Origin: Gymnogyps californianus | Taxonomy: Eukaryota; Chordata; Aves; Accipitriformes; Cathartidae | NCBI RefSeq assembly: GCF_018139145.2 | Contig: NC_059480.1 | Location: 18,724,428 to 18,788,427, forward strand | Reading direction: 5' to 3' | Length of the DNA: 64,000 bases | Shown: piece after piece, positions 1 through 13,395 of the stretch | Position numbering within the stretch: position 1 is the stretch's first letter | How the letters are laid out: each line of letters opens with the position of its first letter | Position numbers and translations under genes: made by a program | The notes under the pieces: model-generated | Seen by the model: the letters and a program-made list of their open reading frames with translations, nothing else | Database searches by the model: none | Told to the model about the DNA's origin: nothing

Positions 1-3000
1 GTCTGTGACATATTGCAGATGTCCACCCTAGCGTGGAATGGCACAAACCCTGTACGGGTGGGGCTGCAGCGTACCCCCGAAAATGGGCTCTGTGTTGATC
101 TTCGTCACTCCCTCAGGGAGCCGGAAGGTGAATGCCCGCAGCAGGCTGGCAAAGAAAATAAAGAGCTCAGTCCTCGCTAGATGCTCCCCCAAACACACAC
201 GGTGCCCTGCAGAAGTAAGAGGGGAAGGACAGTGAGTAAATTACCCTGACCTCAAAAGCAATGGTATTCATCCTCACACAAAGCAAAGGTATTTTTGCTG
301 AGTCCAGAATTTCTTTAGGACTTAATGCAATCAATGACACAAAACTTCGTGTAATTCTTCCTTTAAAGAATCCTATCTGCAGCTATAGATAACTGTGCAC
401 CCCTTCTGCTCTGAGTTTTGCTTCAATTACTTCAAAAACCTCATCTTCATTTGACTGACAACTTTAAAGGAATTCGTTCAATCATGTAAATGAAGAATAA
501 GCATTTGCTCTTCCTGGGAGATGTCGTGCTTCAGTTTTGTATGCATAAAGCATCAGCACAGTTGCTTGCAAGTACTTTCAAAATGTATGTCTGGTGTTGA
601 AATGTATGCCCCAAATCAATAACCATAATCATAGCAGAGAATTTCCTTCCAAAAATAGGGCAAGTTAGATGTATACATTTGTCAGGACATCTCTGATTTT
701 CCATGTTATTATTTGTTCAACAGAACAAATGTTTAGAGTTGGATTGGGAAACGTTACTGAAAATAATCATGTTGATTTTATCACTGTTCCACAAAGAGGT
801 TTAAAATAAATGACCAATAGGTTGTTAATAGACGTCTTAATTCTACAGTCCCAATCCAAACCATTAACGTTTGTGCTGTCAGTCCATTTACCTATTGAGA
901 ATGGTAAAAAGGCTTCTTGGCGCACAAAGTTTCCGTCCTTATCCAAGAAGTGACCAGGGTTGAACTGTCGAGGTGTTTCCCACTGCTCTTGGTCATACAA
1001 AGGCGAAGCAATATTTGGAAGAACTATGTTGCCCTGAAAGGAGAAAAACACTAACTCAGTTCTGGCTGTCAATCCTTCCCCAGCAGTCAGAACCGGCTAG
1101 GTGAGACCAGTGTTAGTTTGCTTTCAGAGTTCAGTGTTGTGTGCTGGTAGGTTCGTTTCTGCAGTAGGAACTGTGAGGAACATGAAGTCTTTTTGTTTCA
1201 GAATGTCAGTCCAAGCCTGACAGTGGAAGTGGCCGTGCCAATGGCACCTAACAACTTTATTTGTACTAAACACATTTTCACTTCTAACATTAGAAGTTTC
1301 TGTGAGTTAGTCTCTTTGATGGAAGCTAGTTGCAAACCTTCATGCTTTTCCCTGGATCTTTTACAGGCTTTCTGCAGGCAAAAATTCAGTCAGAAACCTT
1401 TCCAATGCCTTATCAGCACAAATCAATCACAGTATCCTTCAGTATCAATCTCTAAGGTTTTGTCTTCATTGGTTTGTAGAAACACTTGCTAAAATCCCCT
1501 CTTCCATCCAGGGGCATCTTTCACTACTGGCAACCGTCTCCCAAGAGCTGTGTCACTCAACTCAGCCTGGCAGATGGTTTCTTGTCCTTGTCCCCATTCA
1601 GGCTATGACCCAGAGGTATCCAGCCTCACTGCTGTTGAGGAGAAGACCCTGCACCAATAGATTTTAATCCACACCTTGCTCTACTGGTGCAGGAAAGGTC
1701 TGTAGCAACTGAGAAACTGTGTCTGTACCTTTTTGAGGGGAAAGCCGAGCAATGTAGTGTTCCTCACACACACTCTGGGCAGGCCAACTGAGATAATATT
1801 GCTGAAGCGCTGAACCTCATGAACCACAGCACTTGTGTAAGGCAGTTTTCTCCGATCCTCATAGCAGATTAACTGGGAAGGACCCAGAACAGCATCCAGC
1901 TCCTTCTGCACTTTCTCTGTGGAGAAATATTCACCATTTCGGGTGGAAAAATATATCAAGTATTTTCACTAATTCCATTTTCAAAGACACTTCCCATTTA
2001 GAACTATGAGGACAGCAACAAAATTAATGTAAAAATGTAAGTAACTTTTATAAAGAAAATAAAAGTAGCGTGGTGTTCCAACAGCTTAAACATACGAGAG
2101 CTCTACTTCTGGCTCTGAAGTTATTTGATTGTAGATTAAGAAAAGACAATCGTTGCTCAAAAATTTAAAACTCTTTAAGAGTTGCCTTACTAACACTTAA
2201 ATGCAAGAGATAACTAATTTATCTTTGTGTTTTCTTTTGGCTAGGTGCCTCAGGCACGTACAGCCAGTTAGAACCACTAAGCTCACACCTCTCTGGAGTT
2301 TAGGCCAGGTGAATCTGGGCCTTAAAAGCCTAATTCCTATTAAAAGAAAATGGTTCTTATGTAGGACGTCTGTTAAGTGAAGCAATGCCAACTAGAACAA
2401 TGTCCAAATACCTTTAAAAAAAACTGGATCTGCTTCTTGGCGCCTGCCTTTTGATCAATAGCATGATTTAAATTACTTATTGCACAGTAGTGCTGGGAGC
2501 ATTAACAAAAGTAGAAAATTTTTTTTATAAACTTCAAGAGAGGCAGTACACACATAATAAAAATGCCTTAGATTTTTAACAGATGATCCTATCTTTTCCA
2601 GGCCCTTTGAAGCAACACTAACGTGCAGGGAAGCCCATTCTGCATTGATCAGTTTGTGTTCATTCACATCAAGCCTGCTCAGTGACTGCCAGCATCCTTC
2701 GCAAAACTATGTTAGGTAGACCCTGACAACAGAGATTTAAGCACCTTACAGAATTTAAAATGTATATCCAGAAGAATTTTTAAGTAAAGTAAATTTCCTT
2801 CTATGAAGAACTAGCTTGCAAAATCAAGCACGGCTGCTTCAGGATCCAGTATAGTTTGAAGTGATCAGTCACTGCATAAGTATTAATATGCATCTCTGTT
2901 TCAGTAGTTCAGAGAACAAGGAGAGCTTGTTGGCTTTTTAGACAAAAGGCCAAACTTTTCCATATGGTACGTAATGGAACTGCATAATATTGTCATTGGG

Positions 3001-6000
3001 TGTCAACACAGGCAAAATTATGAATGGGTTCAAAAAGAAGCCACCAATTAAATGAGGACAGATACACTGGTGTCAGTTCATTATGAGAGTCTAGATGCAA
3101 TGTATGACTCAAGAAGCCCGCGAAGGATCATTCTGCACACGCCCTGCTTTCCCAAGTATGTGCAAGGTATTACATTTAGACAAATAAAATTATTTAGGTG
3201 AGTCAGCGCTTTCATAACCTTAATGACATTATGTGATAATAACCATGCAATAACACGAGATTAAGTAGATCTTCTTGTCTGACAGCTACAAGCTGAGCAA
3301 TTTTTTCTTGTCTTCATCTCTTTCCTCCATTTAAAATCCTGTTCTTCTCCGGGTATTTGCACATATTCTGCTATCTAACAATGAGATTTATGTTATCCAG
3401 CATAAGAGATCATCCTTTCTTTGGTTTTCATTCAGTCCTCTATGAAAGTGATTGATGGTTATTTAAAAGCTAGACTTAAAAATAAACTTCTTAAATATAC
3501 ATAGACATAACAGATGAGCCATCAAATTCCCCTCCCAACTGGAATAATTTCTGTTGCAAGAAACTCAAATACATCACAGAGTTAATTTAATCACAGATTA
3601 AATAGACACCCTGATACCTTGGGATCATAAATGGACTGATGGACAAAAATAAAGTCAAAGTTGCCAATTGACCTTTAGGTGATTATCATTACTACTACTC
3701 TGACCTACAGAGCACAAAGAAGGGCAGGACTCCTTGTAGCCCCCATCACTGATACTCAGCCAATACAAAGCAGAATTGAAGTAAGTTTCCAAAGAGTGAC
3801 ATCCCTACTATCACACATCAGTTTCTGGTTAATTATTTTCAGCCATCAGTCGTGTTTACAACTAAGACAGAACCCAGCTCAGTTTCCTGAAGTACCATCA
3901 GCACCTCACCAATGGCTGCAGCAGTGGCCACTGTTCCTTCAAGGATTATGCGTGCAAATCCTCTGGCTTCCCAAACAGCAACTCCAGTCCTCTTACTCCA
4001 TTGACTACCCTAACACAATCTTCATTTACCCAAAGACCTCGACCCCTCCATCTCAATCAGCCACAACCTCCTATACATACGCATACTTCCCAAACTGTTG
4101 ACTCTTTCTGGGAACTGTCTTATGCTTGTGACTGCTGTAAGAGCTTGTAAGAGATAAACTGGATCTACCAACACTGCCCAGCGCAGATCTACCAGTACAA
4201 AAAGGTCCATGTACCACTATATACCAGTATCTAGGAATAATCTCCGATCCATAAAAACGTTATGCCTTGGCTGTTCTATTGCATGAGAGATATTTGTGAC
4301 GTGCTTATCCACTCACCTTGGACGTCTGGATTTGCCACCATATAGAGCAGGCCCCAGTTCAAAGTGGTGCTTGTTGTCTCTGATCCACCCAAGAAAAGGT
4401 CATTTATAGAATAAACCATGTTATCTTCATTGTACTTAGACCTGGGTTCATCTTTGGACTGCAAATTATAAGATAAAGTAGAGGTTTATACGTGAAAGTT
4501 AGAAAAATCAGAATAGCTTTGAATGTGATTTTATCACTGGTTCCAAGCTGTAGTGTGTTCTGCCTATAGCACAACACAGGGAGACTGATAAGGAATATTA
4601 GACACCAAAGATGATTATCAATACAAAAAGCTAACGTTTCACAAATGGACAAGGCACGTTTACTCCGCTCTTAATCATGAAGCTAAATCACATGTTCTCC
4701 ACAGAAAAGGATTGTTGGCTTAATTGTGCAAATAGTGGTACATTTAGAATGTTTCATAAGTAAACCTTCCTCTGAAGATGTGTACCAGCATGTCATTCTT
4801 CATGCCTCAAGTCATATTCCATCACTTAGCTTTTCTACCAAGCAATACAGTGACCAGGGCTGGGTGAGAACACTGGCCTGTCAAAACTTCTTAACCTGTG
4901 GTATTCAGACGACTTCTCCACTACAAGGCCACAATGACTTACATACAGCTGCTCTGGGGTTTTATAGTTTTCAGTTAGAAGTGTGAGGACATGTATGTGT
5001 ATGCTGAAATCATGAAAAAATATTGTTATGGTTTGGGGGAATTAATTGTCTAAATTTAGGGAGGTTATGCTCAGGGGTCTTGAACCTTTCTTTTGCCTGT
5101 GGAACAACTGGAAAGTGGGAAGGACATTTTTCCCTGTTGTAATATCATCTAATTTTTTATATTGCCCCTGCATATCTATTACAGACAGTTCAATTTTTTT
5201 AATAAACAAACTTGGATGATTTCCACCCAGCAGAGTCCCAGAAGAGCTCGCTGAAACAATTTCTAGTCCACTGATGTTCAAGTCTCATAAATCTTAGAAC
5301 AGCAGTGAAAGACTTTAGAAGCAGTTAAATGCTTTGGAAGACCAGATGTGTTAATATTGTGCCAGTATCAAAAAATTTAAAACAAGAGGATCCAAGGAAC
5401 TAGAAGCCAGCTAGGCTAGCATCCACCCTGGACATAAAAATACAGTAGCTGATATAGGAATCAATTAATAAAGAATTACCAGCTAGAAATACAAATTAAT
5501 GCTATTTACTATATAGAAAACTGATCTTGGCAAGGACATCTGATTTGACTCTTAGATAGAATTACCAGCTTGGACAATAACGACAATTTAACAGTTGCAA
5601 TATACTTGGAGTTCCACAAAATAGTTGCTTTTGTTGCCCACAATAATAAAAAAGCCAAGCACTACGAAGTATTTGTAATACACATGGTAAAAGACTAAAG
5701 AGCTGACTGACAGAAATAGCTAACAGACATTCTTCCCTGGATGCATGTCTCTGTAGCGTGATTGAGCACAGCAGCAGAGCCAACTCAAGGGAGTACACAA
5801 GGCAGGCAGTGGTCCAGGACAGCAGACCCATTTCGGCTGTGCCAGGAGACGCAGGATGGGTGCCTACAGCCTGACAAGGTTGCAGTGCTCTCTGTTGCTG
5901 CAACCAGCACATGACCACGGCAGAAGGGGCACTGGCTGTCCCTGCTGGGAAGCACTGCCGCCCCGGAGCAGCAGTCATTACCCACTTCTCCAGGGGCTGC

Positions 6001-9000
6001 AAGACTAGATACCCCCCACCCTGGACACCTTGTTTGGCTCTCTGAGCCACTCTTGCCTTGTCACCCCCAGTAACACCAGTCCTCCCCTTTCTCCTTTTTC
6101 GTCCTATCACCAAGCAGAACAGGAGGAGGAATATGGCTTACTGCAGTGGAGGAGAAAGGAAGAGTGATTAAGTGGAGGTAGAAGGAGTCACAGAGGGGAA
6201 GGGCAGCTGCTAGTCCAGGGATTAGGGATCCAGTTCCCAAGAGATTCAGGCAAAGAAAAAGTGATCCTGGTAAGGTCTAGCAAAGGGAGAGGTATGTGTC
6301 CCCACTCACAGCTTATGCAAGCCTCCTACAGCCTTTCAAAACCTTATGGATTCCCACCTACCTCTACTATGCCTGCCTGCCCAAAATGCCCTTATTTGTC
6401 CCAGCTCCCTCTGTCTGCTCGAAACTTCACTGACCCTGGCACTCTCCTCTTCTCCAGCCTTGTCTGAAACTCCGCTGACTCCTAGATTATTTCCCCACAA
6501 AATGCTCTCAAAATCCAACTGTCCTCTTGCAGCAACCTCTCTTGACAAACCCTTTACCAGCCAAATATCCTATCCAGAACATCCCACTCTGTCTCCCCAA
6601 GAGCTTCCCAGTTCTCTTGTGGTCCACTTTGAAATTCAGTATTCTTTCCTGGAGGCCTTAAATAATTTTGTAACTTGTGCCAATGAGAAAAAAATGCAGT
6701 GTATTAACCTGCCCTTTAATGAAAGGATTGCAAGTTGCTGTGGCATAACAATAATTAGAAAGGATTTAGCAAGTCCCTGGTTACTGGATTCACATTAGGA
6801 TGTCTATGAAAAGTAAGAAATTGTGATAGAAGGGCTCAGACCGGATGATTTAATGGTCAATTTCACCTTATTCCCCATGAATGTATGATCAAGCAGAACA
6901 AATACTTACTTTTTCAATGTGAGCCAGGTAAAAGTCAATGAAATCCTGCAGTTCGTCTGGTATCCCACGCTCCATGTGCATTCTGATCTCTCTCCTTGTA
7001 AAAGAGCTCAGGACATCATAGCAAGACAATGTCTTCTTATGAGGACCAGGGAGACGGCACATCAACCAGGGGAAGATTTCATACAGCTGTAGGAGTGACA
7101 CGCAAGAGGTACCACAACGTCTTAGCACTAGAAAATGCATTTTAGGCCTACTAAAAAAAGAAGGTAATATTCATGTTAGCATGTGGGTTTGGCATAATTA
7201 GTGAAATATTCTGACAAAGACTATGCTTATGTTTTCCAGTTGTTAAACAGTACACTATATAATTTCTAGCTATATTGATGGTAAGATTCAGAGTTCCACA
7301 GGCTTTCAGGTCAACCACAAGCCAAGTCAGAATGATTATAATTAGAATGAACTGTATTCATTTATTCAATTATTCAATTAATGTATTCGATCACAATGAA
7401 CTGTATTCAGACATTTAAAAAGTGAGATCCTGCCCTCCAGTGGAGAATACCAGGAAGGAAGAAGCAAAGCTGTTGCAAACTGTCCTCACCAGGATGTGCA
7501 AAAGCAGTTGATACAACCCAAAGCAAGGGCCAGCTACCAGCGGCTGGTATACAAACTCGGTAATCCCCTAAAGCACTCTCTGCTAATCGAGCTCTCAAGG
7601 GTCCTCAATAAAACTTGAAACATCTGAAATCCAGAAAAGCTGAGAAACAGCTACCTGACAACTTTGAGTGCTTTCCTCTAGAAAAGAAGAAGGGGTTAGC
7701 TGACACACCAGATTAATTTTATCATTCTCTCTTATTGTTTGGGAAGATCTGGCCTAAGAATAGGTGCTTTCTACCTATCCTGATGGCTAGAAATTTCATT
7801 GTGATTTTCAGCCTACATTTATGCCTGGGTAATTTGTATGCATTGTTCTTGTATCTGCAGTGTATTTGCTTTTAATAGTTCTTTTCCTGCTTGAAACATA
7901 ATCCCATGATTTATTTATCAGCTGAAGTTCTATCCTTCCTCAGTCTTCATTTTGCTGAGCTCTTCTCGTACTCTCCTAATTATAGCACAGAAAGCACGTT
8001 ATTAGGTGTTCACTGAAGTCTGGCTGAATTAGACTATACTTCTGTCTTTTTGGAAAATCAGTTCTTATTGTCAGACATCCAACTATCAATTAATCATTGC
8101 CTTATCACAGAAAGGTAGTAGTCCAGCCCTTGGTAAATTCAGATAGAACTTCATATCCTTTTTGTTTAGTTCCATCTCCGTTTTTTTATTTTTTCTTTCA
8201 AAATCTGTTCAGAAGCCTTACATACAACTGTGGTCTGACTAATTGTATATGGTTGCCCAGATTACATGCATTCCTACTCTCAAATGCATGCACTTTCCAG
8301 CTACTATGGCACCCAAACTGTAAGTGGAATTTAGCTGTCAACGTTCAAGACAGGAACTGAGCCCGTCCACCTTCCTGGCTACCAGTCCTGCCAAAACTCC
8401 TCCTCCATTTCTGGAGGGGCCCAATCCACAGCATTCTCCCGTTCAGTGCCGGACAGCATGGAATCCAGTTAAGAAATGGGGATGAGGACACAGCAATGTC
8501 CACTTTCTATGTAATAGAATAAATGAATGAATAAAGCTGCCTCCAAATTTGAACAGACGCTCTGTGGCTCTAATCAGTTCATGGAAGGTTTCATCCTCTC
8601 TGGAGAAGCGATGTCCAAAAACGACAGCACAAATTACATTTGAGATGGAATGAACAAGAAGGAAAGAAGGATCCAGGGGTTTCCCTGCAACCATAATAAT
8701 AAATGTCACTGCTAATGTCTCCTATCTGCTCTAGTGAAATGAGAGAATATTATAGGTTACCCAAAGAACTTTCAAGAGAGCATTGCATTTCACAGAGAAG
8801 CAGCAATCGTCTTACAAAATTGTAGTAGCAAAATGATTCTTCACAACTATGGTGCAATCTCATAATCCCAGGAATGTGTGGAACCCTAAAGAAACGCCAG
8901 ATGTGTAAAATATTTTGTAATACAACAGAGCAAATTTAGAGGTAAGAAAAAAAAATTCTATGCAAATTTTCTGTCTGGCAAATTTAAAATAGGTCTCAAG

Positions 9001-9649
9001 CATGGGAATGACTGAGAACACTGTGGTCAAAGGGAATCTGAGGGGAGAACCGCAAGAAGAGAGGCAGCCTTATTCAGCAAGGACATAAATACATGCAAGG
9101 CTACTATATTTTGTCTGACTTTGCTAGAGATGTACAACCTCCAGTAAGATAAAATGTCATAAACTCCTTTCAACCAATGGTGTCAACTATATAATAACTA
9201 ATTTTAAAGCAATTACTTGAAAATCTAATCCCAAGAAAACTGTTTTGTGACTCCAGAATAAATGACTATAAACAACTATATTTATGTATGTATCGATGCA
9301 ACTGTCCAACACCCAATGCACGATTCTGATTAGCAACTTATTGTTCTGGGCTTTTTTTTCCTGCACAGGTAGTCACATCTCAGTCTCTCCTAGTTCTTAA
9401 ACCATGGGATTGGGCTAGATTTAATTACTTTTAATTGATACAATGCTAGCCACAGCATGTCCTGATTTACTGTGCCTTTGCATAATGATCAGTATTGGGA
9501 AATCCAACTCACGTGCTCCTAACTGGGTTGATCAGGGTAAAATGTTGTAATGAAGACAAGATTCCAGTCACTGCTTTAAAGAGTGCATGCAAATGACATT
9601 ACAAGACTTAATTCATCAGCACTGATAATGTGTCTGTATCTTTATGCCC

Positions 9650-10275
9650 CAGCACCATATATGAGCCAGCAACATGCCCTTGAAACAAAGGTGGCCAACA
9701 TCATCCTGGGCTGCATTAGGAAAGGCATTGCCAGCAGGTCAAGGGAGGTGATCCTTCCCCTCTCATCAGCACTGGAGAGACCCATCTGGAGTGCTGGGTC
9801 CAGTTCTGGGCTCCCCAGTACAAGAGAGACATCAACATACTGGAACAAGTTGAGCAAAGAGCCACAAGGACAATTAAGGGATTGGAGCATTTGACGTAAG
9901 AGGGGCTGAAAGAGCTGGGACTGTTTAGTCTGGAGAAGGGAAGGCTCAGGGAAGTATCTTAAATGTGTATAAATACCTGATGGAGGGGAATAAAGAACAT
10001 GGAGCTAGACTTTTCTCAGTGGTATCAAGTGAGGCAATGGACAAAAATTGAAATACATTAAATTCTGCCTAAACATAAGAAACTTTTTTACTGTAGGGCT
10101 GATTGAACACTGGAACAAGTTACCCAGAGAGGTGGTGAAGTCTCCATTCTTGCAGATATTTAAAATCCAGCCGGACTCAGCCCTAAGAAACCTGCTCTGA
10201 TTGACCCTTCTTTGAGAAGGGGTTAGACTAGACCATCTTCAGAGACCCTTTTCACTTTAAGCATTCTGTGATATA
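9650..10275 (+). mobile_element. CR1 LINE 3' fragment
   Basis: The stretch matches the well-known 3' part of CR1 retrotransposons (end of the reverse-transcriptase ORF plus 3' UTR). Diagnostic phrases include CATCCTGGGCTGCATTAGG near 9701, CTGGGCTCCCCAGTACAAG near 9807 and AGAGCTGGGACTGTTTAG near 9910. It closes with an ATTCTGTGAT-type end near 10263-10272. The copy is 5'-truncated and diverged and cannot encode a full protein. It lies in intron 3 of copy A, antisense to that gene. CR1 is the dominant LINE of birds and is also common in turtles and crocodilians, so it supports the sauropsid assignment. Confidence 0.9.
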
Positions 10276-12847
10276 AATAATAAATAAGCTCCAGTTTTGC
10301 TTCCCAGTTTTAGTAGTTTTGTAAATAACTTTGAACAAGAATAGTCTCCCACTGGGTTTGAAAACACAGGACTGGGGTCTTTGCATTTTCAGTCCATTCC
10401 ACATAGACACTGTAAGACCCTGCACACTCTCTTGTGGAACAAAAGCTGCCCTTAATTTCAGAACAGGACAGAGAAGTTCATACACAAAAGACATCAGACT
10501 AATGACAAAAATGAATCAGTATTTATTGCAGAGATACCTTTGATATTTGCAAAGAAGTCTACCAGGCAGCGGGCCTCTTCTTGAACTCGGTGCTCCAGAC
10601 CTCTTTTCCCCAGACCAAGGTTGCATAGAGTCCTCAGTGCAAACCTCCTCTGCTGCTTCCAGGTGTGACCAGTTGCCAACATAATCCCTGCATCCATTCA
10701 AGGAAGAACTCTTTATCATGCTAATATTTATTACAGACAAAGACTACATTAAAAGATTCACTAAACCACAGAATATAATGAAACTATTGCATTTCCTATG
10801 AACACAAAGACACAAAGGAACAGCTGTGGCATGTAAGCCTGTGGGCAGGGCTAAAATGGACAAACTCAACTGGGTAATAAGATGACTTGCAGGATTAAGC
10901 TTGATCCAAGACAACCAGTTATCTCAAAGTTTGACAGCTGCTTCTCTAGACATTCTCTGAAGTGCTTGCCTCTCGCTCTTTTCTATGCTTGGAGCTCACC
11001 TGACCAGGGTAATGATTCTCACGAAGGGAAAAGGGGAAAGAGTTCTGACTGTCCACAGTCAGGGAGAAAAGTTCCTGTTCACAGGGCAGAAAAGTTCAAT
11101 ACTTGGGCTTTGTGACAAATATCTTCAGAAGAAATAAACACCATATACTAGCAGGATATTTAATGTAGTATAAGAATCACCAATGACTGAAACAAATTCA
11201 AATTAGAACTATTTAATGAATTAGTTTTCCTTAAAAAAAGCCGAGGTCTCAAATAAAATAAAGATTGTTTCATAATGCATGTGTTCATGAAAATCAGGAG
11301 TTTGGGAATTTCCAGTATGGTTGGGGAGTATGAAACCTACAGCAAGGTTGAAACAGCAGTGCACTGAACCTCTAGATGCAACTGTGAGAGTAAGAAAATA
11401 TGCACTAAAGGAAGGGAATTGGAAGAAGATCCCACCACCAAGCTCACTCTTCAATTGAAAATGTAATGGTGGGAGGCAGCAAGTCCAGGACAAGGAAGTC
11501 TGCTGTTCCTCCACTTCTCTGTAGCACAACCTACCACTGCCTCATCTCATCACCTCTGAATCTGCTCCAGTGAACATTTCACACAAGACATTATGAATCT
11601 TTTTTCTTTTGTGGTCTTCTCCTCCTCCTCCTATCCAAAGGCTATTTCACCCCTCCCTACTTTGCAGTTCACCTGGTAGTCATTCCTCATAGACAAACCC
11701 TGCTACTGTGGTACCTTTGGAAGTGCTACAAGCTACAAAAGAGCTGCAATTTGTCAAGATGATGTTTCTGTGCAATATTTATGGCAAGAAATTCTCACCT
11801 TTTCCTTTGGCCATTGCTCTGAAGAAAGGAGACACTAGCCTCCCAGAAACATCTTCAGGGTGCATGGTCATACCATCCTTAACTGCTTGATATCCATTCA
11901 GTATGATCACTGGGGCCCATCCAAACCACAAGGTGAATATGTTGCCATGAATTTTTGCCAGCTATAGATGGGAGAGAAGCCAGGAAAGCACAGATGAAAT
12001 CCCACACACTGCAAACAAACAGAGGAAGAACCTGTTTTTACACTGATTACAGGGCCAGCCCTAAGGTGGAACGATGTTCTCCATCTTTCCCACAAGATTA
12101 CAATTATCTGTGAGAAAGCATGAATGTCTTTTCCAGCATTCACTGTTGGAAACAACTGAATATTCCAGCTTTTCAGAGCCACAGATTTATGCCAAGAAAC
12201 ATTAGGTAGCTTTTAGTACTGCATATAAGCCAAGGCTCAGTTCACAATGATTCATGTGATAAAGGGTATTTTCTATACATTAATTTCTTTCAAGAGGGTT
12301 TCTATCATTTCTACTGGTAAAGTGGCGCAAAGGGAAAACAGAAATGTCAGAGGAGTAACTAGCTTGTAGAGACTGGACTGGTTACTTTCTTCTTTCCCCC
12401 CAACCATTTGCATATTTAGGTACCAGAACTTGAGTAAGACCATTCTGTCTCACAGTGTCCTTACTTCCTGTCTGAACCTGCCATTTGGTCGGAATAACTG
12501 GTGTGCCTTGTCCAAATCAGTGACAGAAGTCACTGGAGCTGTCTATACTGAGAATCTGAAAGCACTGCGAGAACAAACAGAATGAAACAGAGATGGCTTT
12601 GTGCGCAGAAGTACTCCTCAAAAAACAACTAACAAAAGGGTCGTGGGGTTTTTTTAGATCCTGTCAATACAAACAAGCATATACACACATAGTGCATCTT
12701 AAGTATCTATTTACTGCTCAAGCTAGAGTGTGCCAGTGCTCAGAAAGCTAAAAATCTATGCTGTGAAAGTAATTTTTTTAAAAGAGTATTTCTTTTCCTT
12801 AACTACAAATCTGATATATTATCCCTAAAGGTATTTAATCCTAAAGG

Positions 12848-12953
12848 ATATCAATTTTCATATGAGTTTGTCAAATTGAGTGTTAAGGGGTGATGGAAGT
12901 ATATCAAGTTTCACATGAATTTGTCAAATTCAGTGTTAAAAGGTCATGGGTTT
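12848..12953. repeat. 53-base tandem duplication
   Basis: Two adjacent copies begin ATATCAA at 12848 and 12901 and share TTTGTCAAATT and AGTGTTAA with scattered differences. The period is 53 bases. The repeat lies in intron 1 of copy A, about 270 bases downstream (in gene sense) of exon 1. No function is apparent. Confidence 0.85.
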
Positions 12954-13395
12954 AAGCATCAGAATGATTTTCACACATTCAGAACTTCCAATACCAGTTC
13001 TCTTAGCTTGGCAAACTACTTTAGGCTGCAATAACTTTGTCTTATTTTGCCAACCAAACCAGCAGTTGCAAACTGAACCAAGTGCAATATCACAGTGGCC
13101 AGTTAACAACTACAGTATGTTACCAATGTAGTTCTGGGAGAGGATGTTTTCACATAGCAAACAACATGAGAAATGGGAAATTACAAAGACTTTTAAACAA
13201 TTAGGCATATCTGAAAAGAAATACCTTCATGAGAACATCACGATTAAACTGAAAGTTCAGCTGTATCAAGGTCCCAAAAATTGGGAGAGCAATTGGTCCA
13301 GAAGGAAGCCGTCTCCGTACTCGTTGCAACTTTAAAAACTACGTAATTAGAAGAAATACAGCCACAGCTGTAAGAACTTGACTTATTGTCAACAT

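Larger units (their letters stand above)
28..13395 (-). pseudogene. CYP2J-like pseudogene copy A, nine exons, one nonsense codon and one dead splice donor
   Basis: This is a microsomal P450 of the CYP2J type in full nine-exon form. Minus-strand exons are 13225-13395, 11799-11961, 10538-10687, 8524-8684, 6910-7086, 4317-4458, 1729-1916, 892-1033 and 28-206, totalling 1473 bases. Key motifs survive: C-helix WKQQRR (exon 3), I-helix GGSETT (exon 6), ExxR as EVQR (exon 7), and heme loop FSIGHRVCLG across exons 8 and 9. Two lesions are seen. Codon 19 in the membrane anchor is TAG (13339-13341), where copies C and E have Gln before FLKLQ. The exon 4 donor at 8522-8523 reads TT instead of GT. All other exons are open with canonical sites, so inactivation looks recent. 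The next Met after the stop is near codon 56, so restart downstream would lose the anchor. Intron 3 carries a CR1 and intron 1 a 53-base tandem duplication. The other introns show nothing recognisable. The 3' UTR lies off the left edge. Confidence 0.92.

Noticed and set aside
767..1072. 101-codon minus-strand ORF as an independent gene
   Set aside because: It is exon 8 of copy A (892-1033) with intron read-through.
5562..6113. 183-codon minus-strand ORF
   Set aside because: Lies in intron 5 of copy A. It has no domain, no similarity to a known family and a low-complexity composition, so it is probably a chance ORF.
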